Below are positions 19,115 through 28,310 of a DNA stretch of 64,000 nt, one piece after another. A program made the position numbers and the translations under genes. The notes beneath the pieces were generated by a model that saw nothing but the letters and a program-made list of their open reading frames with translations, did no database searches and was not told the origin of the DNA. Every line of letters begins with the position of its first letter. The stretch's first letter is position 1. Source of the stretch: DASRIA01 sp963816975 (GTDB lineage Bacteria > Actinomycetota > Thermoleophilia > Solirubrobacterales > JBBDJG01); assembly GCA_963816975.1 (NCBI GenBank), contig CAWFMD010000006.1, positions 1,660,198 to 1,724,197 of the forward strand. The letters run 5' to 3'.

Positions 19115-20380
19115 TTGATTCGAACGCCCTCCAAAGCCCTGCTGGCCGTCGCATGCGCCGTTGCGGTCGTCGCAGTCGCCGGCTGCGCCGACGAGCAGAG
19201 CCGCTCCGGCACCGTGCCGGGTGACACGCTCACGATCTTCTCCAGCCTGCCCCTCCAGGGCCCGCACGCGGATCAGGCGCAGAGCATCGTGAACGCCCAG
19301 AAGCTCGCGCTGCGGGAGGTCGGTGGCAGGGCCGGGGACTTCAAGATCAACTTCGCCTCCGCCGACGACGCCACCGCCGGCGGCGAGCGCGTCGGGTGGG
19401 ATCCCGACAAGACCGCCGAGAACGCCCGCAAGGCGGTGGAGAACGCGCGCACGATCGCGTACATCGGCGACTTCGACTCCGGCGCCACGGCGATCTCCCT
19501 GCCGATCACCAACGAGGCTGGGTTCGTGCAGGTCAGCCCCGCGGCGACCGCCATCGGGCTCACGAAGCTGGTGCCCGGCGCGGTGGAGGCAGGCGAGCCC
19601 GACAAGTTCTACCCGTCCGGGGGGCGCACCTTCGCGCGCGTCGTGCCGCCGGACGACGTGCAGGCGTCGGCGGCCGCGCGCTGGACCCGGCGGCTCGGCG
19701 CCCGCACCGTGTTCGTGATCGGCGACAAGTCGCTGGAAGGCGATGGTCTTGCCGAGCTGTACGTGGCGGCGGCCCGGCGCGCCGGTCTGCGCGTCATCGG
19801 CCAGGAGCGGATGGACCCGCGCGACCAGGACTACCGCGAGTTCGCGCGCAAGGTGGCGCGGACCCGGCCCGCGGCCGTGTACTTCGGCGGGGGCGCCGAG
19901 AGCAACTCCGTACAGCTGTGGCGTGACCTGCAGGCCGCCGCCCCGGATGCGTTGAAGATCGGCTCCCACAATCTGCTCGTGCCCGAGTTCTACGGCCGGC
20001 TGGGAGCGGCGGGCGCGCGCACCTACATCACCTCGGCCGCGATGGATCCAGGCCAGCTGCCGCCCCGGGGCCGGCAGTTCGTGCGCGACTACCGCCGGGA
20101 GTTCGGTGAGGCGCCGGACCGCTACGCGGCGTACGGCCATGCGGCGATGACGATGCTGCTCGACGCGATCGAGCGCGCCGGCGACGAGGCGGACGAGCGC
20201 GACCGCGTGGTCGAGGAGACTCTTGCGACGACGAACTTCGCCAGCGCCGTCGGGACCTTCTCGATCGACCGCAACGGCGACACCTCGCTGGACCGGATCG
20301 CCGGATACCGCGTGCACGGTGGTCGCCTCGTGTTCGCGGCACCCCTGCGCGGGGAGCCGGCGCTCACCGGCTCGCGCTGA
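19115..20380 (+). CDS. ABC transporter substrate-binding lipoprotein, LivK-like
   Basis: 421 residues, TTG start. Signal peptide with lipobox VAGC, then Peripla_BP_6 motifs: IFSSLPLQGPHADQAQ, IVNAQKLALREVGG, AYIGDFDSGATAISLP, and DRIAGYRVHGGRLVF near the end. Divergent from the phosphofructokinase. It is only distantly similar to the binding protein at 13000 and may be an alternative receptor for the livHMGF permease or belong to another system. The TTG is the only usable start before the signal peptide; no clear ribosome binding site. Confidence 0.9.
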   Translation: MIRTPSKALLAVACAVAVVAVAGCADEQSRSGTVPGDTLTIFSSLPLQGPHADQAQSIVNAQKLALREVGGRAGDFKINFASADDATAGGERVGWDPDKTAENARKAVENARTIAYIGDFDSGATAISLPITNEAGFVQVSPAATAIGLTKLVPGAVEAGEPDKFYPSGGRTFARVVPPDDVQASAAARWTRRLGARTVFVIGDKSLEGDGLAELYVAAARRAGLRVIGQERMDPRDQDYREFARKVARTRPAAVYFGGGAESNSVQLWRDLQAAAPDALKIGSHNLLVPEFYGRLGAAGARTYITSAAMDPGQLPPRGRQFVRDYRREFGEAPDRYAAYGHAAMTMLLDAIERAGDEADERDRVVEETLATTNFASAVGTFSIDRNGDTSLDRIAGYRVHGGRLVFAAPLRGEPALTGSR

Positions 20381-20389
20381 CGGTCCGCG

Positions 20390-21853
20390 TCAGGCGCGGG
20401 TGACCTGCACGCCGGGCGGCGGCGCGATCTCGGCCGTCGGCGTCTCGCGGGCGATGCCGGCGCGCCGCGCCTCGTCCGCCACGGCCTTGGCCACGGCCTC
20501 CGCCACGCGGCGGTCGAAGACGCTCGGGATGATGTAGTCCTCCGACAGCTCGGAGGGAGCGATCACCTCGGCGATGCCGTAGGCGGCGGCAAGCTTCATC
20601 TCCTCGGTGATCGCGGTCGCCCGGGCGTCGAGCGCACCGCGGAACAGGCCCGGGAAGCACAGCACGTTGTTGATCTGGTTCGGATAGTCGGAGCGGCCGG
20701 TGGCGATGATGCGCACGTGCTCCGCGGCCTCCTCGGGCATCACCTCGGGCTCCGGGTTCGCCATCGCGAACACCATCGCGTCGTCGTTCATCCGGTCGAG
20801 GTCGGCGGCGTCCACCACTCCGGGGCCCGACAGTCCGATGAACAGGTCGGCGCCCTCGAGCACCTCGGCCGGCGCGCCCGGCCGGCGCTCGCTGTTGGTG
20901 TGCTCCGCATACCAGCGCTTCAGAGGATGCATCGCCTCCCAGTCGGCGCGCCCCACGAAGATCGCACCATGCGTGTCGCAGCCGATGATCTCGCGCACGC
21001 CGACCTGGAGCAGCATCCGCGTGACCGCAATTCCGGCCGCGCCGAGCCCGACCATCGCGACCTGCAGGTCCTCGAGGCGCTTCCCCGTGATCTTCAGCGC
21101 GTTGAAGAGCGCGGCCATCACCACGACGGCAGTGCCGTGCTGGTCGTCGTGGAAGACCGGGATGTCGAGGTCCGCCTTCAGGCGGTCCTCGATCTCGAAG
21201 CACCGCGGCGAGGAGATGTCCTCGAGGTTGATGCCGCCGAAGCCGGGGGCGATCGCCTTGACCGTCGCGACGATCTCGTCGGGGTCCTTCGTGTCGAGGC
21301 AGATCGGGAACGCATCGACGCCACCGAACTCCTTCAGCAGCATCGCCTTGCCCTCCATCACGGGCATCGCGGCGCGCGGGCCGATGTCGCCCAGTCCCAG
21401 CACGGCGGAGCCGTCGGACACCACAGCCACGTAGTTGCGCTTGATCGTGTAGCGGAAGGCGAGATCGGGCTCTTCGTGGATCGCCCGGCAGACCCGTGCG
21501 ACGCCGGGCGTGTAGGCCATCGAGAGGTCGTCGCGGTTGTTCAGCGGGTGCTTGTTCTCCTGGGCGATCTTGCCGCCCTTGTGCATGTTGAACGTGCGGT
21601 CGGTGACGTCCAGCAGCTCGACGCCGTCGATCTGGCGGACCGCCTCGATGATCGGAGCCCACTGCTCCTGGCTGGGGGCGTCGATCGTGATGTCGCGCAC
21701 CAGCTTGCCGCGCGTCGCCTTCACGATGTCGATCGCGCCCACGGAGCCACCGGTCTCCCCGATCGCCGAGGTGACCTCGCCGAGCATCCCGGGCTCGTTG
21801 TCGAGCTCGATGCGCAGCGTCAGGCTGTATGAAGCACTCGGCGTGACTGACAT
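20390..21853 (-). CDS. ACT-domain malic enzyme, NAD-type
   Basis: 487 residues from the ATG at 21853, preceded by AGGCAGGAA. An N-terminal ACT domain (about residues 8-80, LTLRIELDNEPGMLGEVTSA) may sense an amino acid or other ligand. The malic domain has YTPGVARVCRAI, VVSDGSAVLGLGDIGP, MEGKAMLLKEF, the metal-binding NLEDISSPRCFEIE and FHDDQHGTA, then a Rossmann domain with VGLGAAGIAV and ANPEPEV. Converts malate to pyruvate with CO2 release. Open frame upstream of the chosen start is not conserved-looking. Convergent with the binding-protein gene nine bases away. Confidence 0.94.
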   Translation of the reverse strand: MSVTPSASYSLTLRIELDNEPGMLGEVTSAIGETGGSVGAIDIVKATRGKLVRDITIDAPSQEQWAPIIEAVRQIDGVELLDVTDRTFNMHKGGKIAQENKHPLNNRDDLSMAYTPGVARVCRAIHEEPDLAFRYTIKRNYVAVVSDGSAVLGLGDIGPRAAMPVMEGKAMLLKEFGGVDAFPICLDTKDPDEIVATVKAIAPGFGGINLEDISSPRCFEIEDRLKADLDIPVFHDDQHGTAVVVMAALFNALKITGKRLEDLQVAMVGLGAAGIAVTRMLLQVGVREIIGCDTHGAIFVGRADWEAMHPLKRWYAEHTNSERRPGAPAEVLEGADLFIGLSGPGVVDAADLDRMNDDAMVFAMANPEPEVMPEEAAEHVRIIATGRSDYPNQINNVLCFPGLFRGALDARATAITEEMKLAAAYGIAEVIAPSELSEDYIIPSVFDRRVAEAVAKAVADEARRAGIARETPTAEIAPPPGVQVTRA

Positions 21854-21975
21854 GGGTTCCTGCCTGCGGCGCTTTCGCGCGCCCCTCGTAATTGCAGGGC
21901 CAATCATACTTTTGGGAGTTCGACGCCCGCGCGCGGAATCCCGGCGGTCGCCCTGGGCCGTTCCGGATTGGTTCC

Positions 21976-21981
21976 TATGAT
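21976..21981 (+). promoter_or_regulatory. -10 box TATGAT for polA, decides the start
   Basis: TATGAT ends eight bases before the ATG at 21990. The alternative in-frame TTG at 21981 would lie inside this box, so the ATG is the better start and the mRNA is probably leaderless. Confidence 0.55.
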
Positions 21982-21989
21982 TGGGCCCG

Positions 21990-24533
21990 ATGGCGGATCG
22001 CGAGCTCTTCCTGATCGACGGCAACAGCCTGGCCTACCGGGCTTTCTTCGCCCTCCCCGATACGATCGCCACCTCCCGCGGGGAGCCCACGAACGCGATC
22101 TTCGGTTTCGCCAGCATGCTGGTCAAGATCCTCACGGAGTACGGGCCGAAGGCGACGATCGTCGTGTGGGACGCCGGCATGTCCGGTCGCGAGCAGGAGT
22201 ACGAGCCCTATAAGGCGGAGCGGAAGTCGCGACCCGACCTGCTGCGCGAGCAGTGGCCGCACCTGGAGCCCCTGGTGCAGGCGTTCGGCTACGAGAACGT
22301 CCGGGTCGCGGGTTACGAGGCCGACGACGTGATCGCCAGCCTGGCCGAGCGGGCCAAGGACGCGGGCATCCCCGTGATGATCGTGACGGGGGACCGCGAC
22401 GCCTACCAGCTCGCGGAGAACGGCTCCATCCGCGTGATGACGACCTCCCGGGGGATCACGGACACGCGCGTGTATGACCGCGAGGGCGTCGTCGAGCGCT
22501 ACGGCATCCCGCCCGAGCTGGTCACCGACTTCATCGGGCTGAAGGGCGACACCTCGGACAACATCCCGGGCGTGCCGGGCATCGGCGACAAGACGGCTGC
22601 TGCGCTGTTGCAGCAGTATGGGTCGCTCGAGGAGGTGCTCGCGCACATCGACGACATCTCGGGCGCCAAGCGCAAGCAGAACCTGCGCGAGCACGCGGAC
22701 CTGGCGCGCCTGTCGAAGAAGCTCGCGACCCTCCAGCGCGACATCGACGCGGGCGTCGACGTCACGGAGATCGCCGACCGCGAGCCCGACCGCTCACAGC
22801 TGCGCGAGGTGTTCAACCGCTTCGAGCTGCGCGATCCGCTGCGGCGGCTGGAGGAGGCGCTGGGGGAGCAGGTTGCGGCGCCCCGGCCGCGGGGCGAGCG
22901 GCGCGTCGAGGCCCATGTGCGCGAGGGCTCGCTCCCGGACCTGCCGGCCGAACCCGTTGCGTTGGCCGTGCGGCGTGAGGACGGCAAGCTGGGCTGGGCG
23001 GCCGCGGCGGCGGGCGAGGTGCTGACCGGCACCGCCACGGCGCTGCACCAGGTGGAGCGCGATGTCGTGGCGCACGACTGGAAGTCGATCGCCCGCGCCG
23101 CCGCCGCCAACGAGGACGTGACCGACATGACGTTGGCCTGGGACACGATGGTCGCCGCCTACCTGATCGACCCGGCCCGGCGCAGCTACCCGCTGGACGA
23201 GCTGATCGACGAAGCAAGCATCGAGGTCGTGGCCGAGGGTGACCTGGCGCGCGAGGCTCTCCAGGTGCGCGCGCTGTGGGAGGACCAGCAGGTGGCCGTC
23301 GATCGCCTCGAGCTGCGCCGGTTGCTCGAGGACGTGGAGCTGCCGCTGGTCGAGGTGCTGTACCGGCTCGAGCGCCAGGGCGTAAAGCTCGACACCTACC
23401 AGCTCGGCGAGACCGCCGCGCGGGTGGCCGACGAGATCGAGGAGCTCGAGCACCGGATTCACGAGTTGGCGGGCGGGGAGTTCACGATCGGGTCCCCCCA
23501 GCAGCTCTCGCAGATCCTGTTCGAGAAGCTGGAGCTGAGTCGCAAGCGCCGGGGCAAGACCGGTTTCTCGACCGATGCGCGCGTGTTGCGCGCGATCCGG
23601 GGCGAGCACGAGATCATCCCCCTGATCGAGAAGTGGCGGGAGCTGTCGAAGCTGAAGAGCACGTATCTCGACTCGCTGCCGTCGCTGATCTCGGCGGAGA
23701 CGGGCCGATTGCATACGACGTTCAACCAGACCGCCACGACGACGGGCCGCCTCTCGAGCACGGACCCCAATCTCCAGAACATCCCCATTCGCACGGAGCT
23801 CGGGCGCCAGATCCGCAGCTGCTTCATCGCCGAGGAGGGATGCCGCCTGATCTCCGCCGACTACTCCCAGGTGGAGCTGCGCATCCTCGCGCACGTCGCG
23901 GGCGAGGACGTGCTGAAGGGGATCTTCGAGCGCGGTGAGGACGTGCACGCGGCGACCGCCGCCGAGGTGCTGAAGCTCGACCCGGCGCAGATCGGGCCGG
24001 GCGAGCGCTCGCGCGCCAAGGCGGTGAACTTCGGCATCGTCTACGGCCTCAGCGCGCACGGCCTGTCCGAGCAGCTCGACATCCCCCACGAGGAGGCGGC
24101 GGAGTACATCGACCGCTACCTGGGCCGCTTCCCGGCGGTGCGGAAGTTCATCGACCGCACGATCGTGGAGGCGGCGGACCGCGGCTACGTGACGACGCTG
24201 TTCGGGCGCCGCCGCGACATCCCGGAGCTGCGCTCGGGCAAGTACCAGACGCGCTCGCTGGGAGAGCGACTGGCGGTCAACACGATCATCCAGGGCACCG
24301 CCGCGGACATCATCAAGATCGCGATGGTCCGCGCCGACGCGGCGCTGCGCGCCGCCGGGCTCGCAACCCGGCTGGTGCTGACGATCCACGACGAGCTGCT
24401 GTTCGAGGGTCCCGGCACGGAGGTGGAACGCGCCGGCGAGCTGGTCCGGCGGGAGATGGAGGGGGCGTTCGAGCTGGACCCGCCACTGGTCGTCGACCTG
24501 GGAGTGGGGGAAAACTGGATGGACGCGAAGTAG
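21990..24533 (+). CDS. polA: DNA polymerase I
   Basis: 847 residues. The 5' nuclease domain (residues 1 to about 290) has FLIDGNSLAYRAF, the acidic GYEADDVIASLA and VTGDRDAYQL, and the helix-hairpin-helix GLKGDTSDNIPGVPGIG. The central region keeps the fold but lacks the proofreading residues: the DxE motif is missing and VAHDWKSI replaces the usual NLKYD. The polymerase domain has TTGRLSSTDPNLQNIP, SADYSQVELRILAH, the O helix RAKAVNFGIVYGLSAHG and TIHDELLFE. Functions in Okazaki fragment processing and repair, without expected 3'-5' exonuclease, as in other actinobacteria. Confidence 0.97.
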   Translation: MADRELFLIDGNSLAYRAFFALPDTIATSRGEPTNAIFGFASMLVKILTEYGPKATIVVWDAGMSGREQEYEPYKAERKSRPDLLREQWPHLEPLVQAFGYENVRVAGYEADDVIASLAERAKDAGIPVMIVTGDRDAYQLAENGSIRVMTTSRGITDTRVYDREGVVERYGIPPELVTDFIGLKGDTSDNIPGVPGIGDKTAAALLQQYGSLEEVLAHIDDISGAKRKQNLREHADLARLSKKLATLQRDIDAGVDVTEIADREPDRSQLREVFNRFELRDPLRRLEEALGEQVAAPRPRGERRVEAHVREGSLPDLPAEPVALAVRREDGKLGWAAAAAGEVLTGTATALHQVERDVVAHDWKSIARAAAANEDVTDMTLAWDTMVAAYLIDPARRSYPLDELIDEASIEVVAEGDLAREALQVRALWEDQQVAVDRLELRRLLEDVELPLVEVLYRLERQGVKLDTYQLGETAARVADEIEELEHRIHELAGGEFTIGSPQQLSQILFEKLELSRKRRGKTGFSTDARVLRAIRGEHEIIPLIEKWRELSKLKSTYLDSLPSLISAETGRLHTTFNQTATTTGRLSSTDPNLQNIPIRTELGRQIRSCFIAEEGCRLISADYSQVELRILAHVAGEDVLKGIFERGEDVHAATAAEVLKLDPAQIGPGERSRAKAVNFGIVYGLSAHGLSEQLDIPHEEAAEYIDRYLGRFPAVRKFIDRTIVEAADRGYVTTLFGRRRDIPELRSGKYQTRSLGERLAVNTIIQGTAADIIKIAMVRADAALRAAGLATRLVLTIHDELLFEGPGTEVERAGELVRREMEGAFELDPPLVVDLGVGENWMDAK

Positions 24534-24535
24534 TC

Positions 24536-24979
24536 GTGGACCGGACGCTCGTCGCTGCCGGCGCCACGGTGGTCGTTGGATCGCTGATCGCGCTCCAGGC
24601 TCCGATCAACTCCGGGCTGGGGAAGGTGACCGGGACCCTGCCCGCCGCGGCGATCTCGTTCACCGTCGGCACGCTGCTGCTGCTCGCCATCGTCGTGATC
24701 AGCGGGGAGATCGGGAGCCTCGGCAAGGCCACGGACGTGAGGTGGTACTACCTGATCGGCGGCGTGCTCGGCGCCGCCTACGTGACCTGCGTGCTGCTCA
24801 CCGTGCGCACGCTTGGTGCGGGGGGAGTGACGGCGGCGACGGTGGCGGGGCAGCTGACGATGTCGGTCGTGATCGACCGGCTCGGGCTGCTGGGCCTCGA
24901 GGAAACGCCGATCACGCTCACACGAGTGATCGGCGTCCTGCTGCTGTTCGCCGGAACGGTGCTGGTGATCCGCACCTAG
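24536..24979 (+). CDS. YdcZ/DUF606-type DMT superfamily membrane transporter
   Basis: 147 residues, GTG start two bases after the polA stop. Five hydrophobic helices with the family motifs LQAPINSGLGK, WYYLIGGVLGAAYV and a C-terminal RVIGVLLLFAGTVLV. This is the half-size DUF606 type of drug/metabolite transporter, which usually forms dimers. Substrate unknown. Likely co-transcribed with polA. Confidence 0.85.
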   Translation: MDRTLVAAGATVVVGSLIALQAPINSGLGKVTGTLPAAAISFTVGTLLLLAIVVISGEIGSLGKATDVRWYYLIGGVLGAAYVTCVLLTVRTLGAGGVTAATVAGQLTMSVVIDRLGLLGLEETPITLTRVIGVLLLFAGTVLVIRT

Positions 24980-25043
24980 GCTCCAGGCGCCGTGGTCGAT
25001 TGTGTACCTCATGGGTAGCGAATCGACCACAGCGCCGGCTGGA

Positions 25044-26177
25044 TCAGGCCGCGATCGGCTGGGCGACGGGAGAGGCGCGCTCGTTCGCCGCGAACTCGGG
25101 CGGTGCGATCCGCAGATAGTGGTCGAACGCCCAGTGGGCGAACGCGCGTGACGCCATCGCGCGCGTCGCGAGTGTCAGCGCGCGCGGCGGGACGCGCGGT
25201 ACGAACCGCTGTGCTCGCAGCATCCATCTGAACTTCAACTCGTGCCGGGCGGAGAAGGCCTCGTAGCGGCGCAACGCCGCATCCCGCGGAGCGCGGCCCT
25301 CGATCACCTCGCGCAGCTCGCGGCCCAGGGCGATGCCGAAGTAGAACGCGGTCCGGATCCCTTCCGCGGTGAGCGGCAGGCAGTGGCCCGCGGAGTCGCC
25401 GGCGAAGAACACGTCGCCCTCCACGGCGGACCGCAGCTGGTGCGGGATCCAGTTGCCCTGGTAGCGCACGGCGTTGCGGGCCAGCCGCTGCGCGAGGTCG
25501 ACGGTCGGCTGCTTGACGTGGAAGCGCGGGTCGAACGAGCCGACGCCGACCCGCACCTCGGCGCCTGCCGGGAAGCTCCATCCGTACCCGGCGGGCACGA
25601 TCGAGCGGTCGATCCAGATCTCCAGGTCCCCGCCCGAGCCCTGTGGATGCACCTCCAGGCCGCGTGACAGCGGGGCGTCCGGGGGCTGGAAACCGTCCGT
25701 GCCCAGCACCCGCCGCCACCCCAGGGCGTCGACCACGAGCGGCGCGGTCACAACCCCTCGGTCCGTGCCGACGCCCACGAGCCCGGCCCCCGCGGCGGCC
25801 CGGCCCTCGACCGTGGCCGTCTCGAACCGGGCATCGTGCTGCTCGTCGAGCAGCTCGCACAGCGTGGGGTAGTCGAACGTGGAGAAGGTCCATGGCAGCG
25901 GAAACCGCACGGTCCCATGGGGCGTGTGCAGGACCAGGCGGTCGAAGGTCTGCTTGATCGAGCGCTCCAGCCCCAGCGCGTCGAGCCACCGCGTGGGCGC
26001 GGCGCAGGCCGATGTCTGGCGCTCCCCGACGTCGTAGCGGTCCAGCAGCAGCACCCGCGCCCCCTTCAGCTCCCGCGCCGTGGCGAGGCCGGCAAAGCTC
26101 GCTCCGCATACGATCGCGTCGTAGTCGCCGCCGATGGGGGTGCGCTGCGCGCCTCTCTTGGTGCTCCGTCTGGGCAT
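25044..26177 (-). CDS. FAD-dependent oxidoreductase, geranylgeranyl-reductase-like
   Basis: 377 residues. N-terminal FAD-binding motif reads IVCGASFAGLATARELKG (the first Gly of GxGxxG is Cys-Gly-Ala here), followed by LLLDRYDVG. The second FAD motif DVFFAGDSAGHCLPLTAEGI and the following GIRTAFYFG are typical of the geranylgeranyl reductase/digeranylglycerophospholipid reductase group. A role in isoprenoid or quinone side-chain saturation is the family expectation but unproven. Convergent with the DMT gene and divergent from rpsA. Confidence 0.85.
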   Translation of the reverse strand: MPRRSTKRGAQRTPIGGDYDAIVCGASFAGLATARELKGARVLLLDRYDVGERQTSACAAPTRWLDALGLERSIKQTFDRLVLHTPHGTVRFPLPWTFSTFDYPTLCELLDEQHDARFETATVEGRAAAGAGLVGVGTDRGVVTAPLVVDALGWRRVLGTDGFQPPDAPLSRGLEVHPQGSGGDLEIWIDRSIVPAGYGWSFPAGAEVRVGVGSFDPRFHVKQPTVDLAQRLARNAVRYQGNWIPHQLRSAVEGDVFFAGDSAGHCLPLTAEGIRTAFYFGIALGRELREVIEGRAPRDAALRRYEAFSARHELKFRWMLRAQRFVPRVPPRALTLATRAMASRAFAHWAFDHYLRIAPPEFAANERASPVAQPIAA

Positions 26178-26233
26178 CGCGGGATCAGGCTACCAGCGGC
26201 TTCGGGCCTGGATGTGGGCCCCAGGGCGACCGC

Positions 26234-26239
26234 TATAGT
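26234..26239 (+). promoter_or_regulatory. -10 box TATAGT for rpsA, leaderless spacing
   Basis: TATAGT ends seven bases before the GTG start at 26247 and no Shine-Dalgarno sequence is present, so the start codon probably lies at the transcript 5' end. No clear -35 box. Confidence 0.5.
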
Positions 26240-26246
26240 TCCCCGC

Positions 26247-27710
26247 GTGCCGCAGGTAGACACGCCACCGCAGGCTGCTCCGGAGACCCCTCAGCTGCAG
26301 AACCTGAACGACTTCATGATCGAGGTCGACGGCCAGCTGATCCCGAACTACGACGCGACGATGGTCTCCTTCGAGGAGGGCGACGTGGTGACGGGCAAGG
26401 TCGTGCGCATCGACAAGGACGAGGTCCTGGTCGACATCGGCTACAAGTCGGAAGGGGTCATCCCGCAGAACGAGCTGTCGATCCGCCGCTCGATCGACCC
26501 CGCCGAGGAGGTCAACCTCGGCGAGGAGGTCGACGCCCTCGTGCTCACCAAGGAGGACCAGGACGGACGCCTGATCCTGTCCAAGAAGCGTGCCCGCTTC
26601 GAGCGCGCCTGGCGCCGGATCGAGGCCGCGGCCGAGTCCGGCGAGCCGGTCGAGGGCACCGTCATCGAGGTCGTCAAGGGCGGCCTGATCATCGACCTGG
26701 GGGTGCGCGGCTTCCTGCCCGCCTCGCTGGTCGACATCCGGCGCGTGCAGAACCTCGACGAGTACCTCTCGCAGAAGATCGAGTGCAAGGTGATCGAGCT
26801 CAACCGCAGCCGCAACAACGTGGTGCTGTCGCGGCGGGCCGTGCTCGAGGAGGAGCGCAAGGAGGCCCGCCAGCAGATCCTCGACCGGCTGGAGCGGGGC
26901 GAGGTCGTGGAGGGCACGATCTCCAACATCGTCGACTTCGGCGCATTCGTGGATCTCGACGGCATCGACGGCCTGATCCACATCTCCGAGCTTTCCTGGG
27001 GCCACGTGAACCATCCCTCCGAGGTCCTGAACATCGGCGACACCGTGCGGGTCAAGGTGCTCGACATCGACCGCGAGCGCCAGCGGATCTCGCTCGGTCT
27101 CAAGCAGACCCAGGAAGATCCGTGGGAGCGTGTGGTGCGCACCTACAACGTCGGCGACGTGCTCGAGGGCAAGGTCACCAAGGTCGTCAGCTTCGGCGCG
27201 TTCGTCGAGATCATGGATGGGGTCGAGGGCCTCGTGCACATCTCCGAATTGGCTCAGCATCACGTCGAGAACCCGCGCGAGGTGGTCGAGCCGGGCGATG
27301 AGGTGAAGGTCAAGATCCTCGAGATCGACGAGGAGCGGCGCCGGCTCTCACTGAGCCTGAAGCGGGTGGAGGGACAGGTGCTGGAGCGCCGCGAGGTGCC
27401 GCCGTCCGAGGACGAGCACGAGACCGGCGAGGTGCCGGACCTGGGCTTGTCGGAAGAGGTGTTCGCGCCCGAGGGTGAGGCGCCGGCCGAGGGGGTGGAG
27501 GCTGTCGAGGTCGCCGCGGCCGCCGAGGAAGTCGCCGCCGAGCCCGCCGACGAAGGCGCCGCCGAGCCCGCGACCGAGGCAGAGGCCGAGCCCCAGGCTG
27601 AGGCCGAGCCCCAGGCAGAGGCCGAGCCCCAGGCAGAGGCCGCCGAGGCCGAGGCCGAGGCCGAGCCCGAGGCCGCCGAGCCAGGACCGGTCGCCGAGGA
27701 GCAGACCTAG
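26247..27710 (+). CDS. rpsA: 30S ribosomal protein S1
   Basis: 487 residues with four S1 RNA-binding domains: GDVVTGKVVRIDKDEVLVDIG, EPVEGTVIEVVKGGLIIDLG, EVVEGTISNIVDFGAFVDLD and VLEGKVTKVVSFGAFVEI. Four domains is the actinobacterial form; E. coli has six. The C-terminal 100 residues are Ala/Glu/Pro-rich, with the hexapeptide AEPQAE in three tandem copies. S1 helps mRNA bind the 30S subunit. The GTG is chosen from the -10 box position; a later ATG at 26316 is possible. The frame is open upstream but antisense to the flavoprotein gene. Confidence 0.95.
   Translation: MPQVDTPPQAAPETPQLQNLNDFMIEVDGQLIPNYDATMVSFEEGDVVTGKVVRIDKDEVLVDIGYKSEGVIPQNELSIRRSIDPAEEVNLGEEVDALVLTKEDQDGRLILSKKRARFERAWRRIEAAAESGEPVEGTVIEVVKGGLIIDLGVRGFLPASLVDIRRVQNLDEYLSQKIECKVIELNRSRNNVVLSRRAVLEEERKEARQQILDRLERGEVVEGTISNIVDFGAFVDLDGIDGLIHISELSWGHVNHPSEVLNIGDTVRVKVLDIDRERQRISLGLKQTQEDPWERVVRTYNVGDVLEGKVTKVVSFGAFVEIMDGVEGLVHISELAQHHVENPREVVEPGDEVKVKILEIDEERRRLSLSLKRVEGQVLERREVPPSEDEHETGEVPDLGLSEEVFAPEGEAPAEGVEAVEVAAAAEEVAAEPADEGAAEPATEAEAEPQAEAEPQAEAEPQAEAAEAEAEAEPEAAEPGPVAEEQT
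27592..27645 (+). repeat. 18-bp tandem repeat in the rpsA tail, about 3 copies
   Basis: Three near-identical copies of an 18-base unit (gaggccgagccccaggcw) encode the AEPQAE repeats of the S1 acidic tail. Copy number is likely variable between strains. Boundaries are given to within a few bases. Confidence 0.8.
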
Positions 27711-27713
27711 GGC

Positions 27714-28310
27714 TTGCTGTTCGTTGGCTTGACCGGAGGCCTTGGCTCCGGCAAGTCCGAAGCGCTGGCCGCATGCGAGCGATTGGGAGCGGCGACGCTC
27801 TCCAGCGACGCAATCGTGCACGAGCTGCTCGGGACCACCGAGGTGCGCGACCTGCTGCACGAGCGATGGGGCGAGCGCGCGCTGGCCGGCGACCGGGTGG
27901 ACCGCGCGGCGGTCGCGTCGATCGTGTTCGAGCGCCCCGACGAGCTGGCCTGGCTCGAGGGGGTGCTGTTCCCCCGCGTGGGGGCGCGGACCGCGGCCTG
28001 GCGGGCGGAGCTGGAGCGCCGCGACCCGCCTCCCGAGATCGCCGTGGTCGAGGTGCCGCTGCTGTTCGAGGCGGGCAGGGAGGAGTTCTTCGACGCAACG
28101 GTCACGGTCGTCGCCGACGAGTCGCTGCGCGAGCAGCGGGCCGCCGCCCGCGGCCACGAGGGCGTGGCCGGCCGCGAGGGTAGGCAGCTCACGCAGGAGC
28201 AGAAGGCCGCGCGCGCCGACTTCGTGATCCGAAACGACGGTTCCCTGGCCGATCTCGAAGGTACGGTTGGCGAAGTGCTGGCAGAGCTGAGAGCGCGGGT
28301 CGCCGGGTGA
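27714..28310 (+). CDS. coaE: Dephospho-CoA kinase
   Basis: 198 residues, TTG start three bases after the rpsA stop. P-loop GLTGGLGSGKS (residues 5-15), LSSDAIVHEL with the catalytic Asp, and VVEVPLLFEAGREEFFD. Catalyses the last step of CoA synthesis. The final 4 bases overlap the next gene. The rpsA-coaE neighbourhood is common in actinobacteria. Confidence 0.95.
   Translation: MLFVGLTGGLGSGKSEALAACERLGAATLSSDAIVHELLGTTEVRDLLHERWGERALAGDRVDRAAVASIVFERPDELAWLEGVLFPRVGARTAAWRAELERRDPPPEIAVVEVPLLFEAGREEFFDATVTVVADESLREQRAAARGHEGVAGREGRQLTQEQKAARADFVIRNDGSLADLEGTVGEVLAELRARVAG

Noticed and set aside
21981..21989. TTG at 21981 as start of polA
   Set aside because: It falls inside the TATGAT -10 box and adds three residues; ATG at 21990 gives the family N-terminus.
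25009..26109. 366-codon minus-strand frame overlapping the flavoprotein gene
   Set aside because: Arg/Ala/Gly-rich out-of-frame shadow; the correct frame (25044-26177) holds both FAD motifs.
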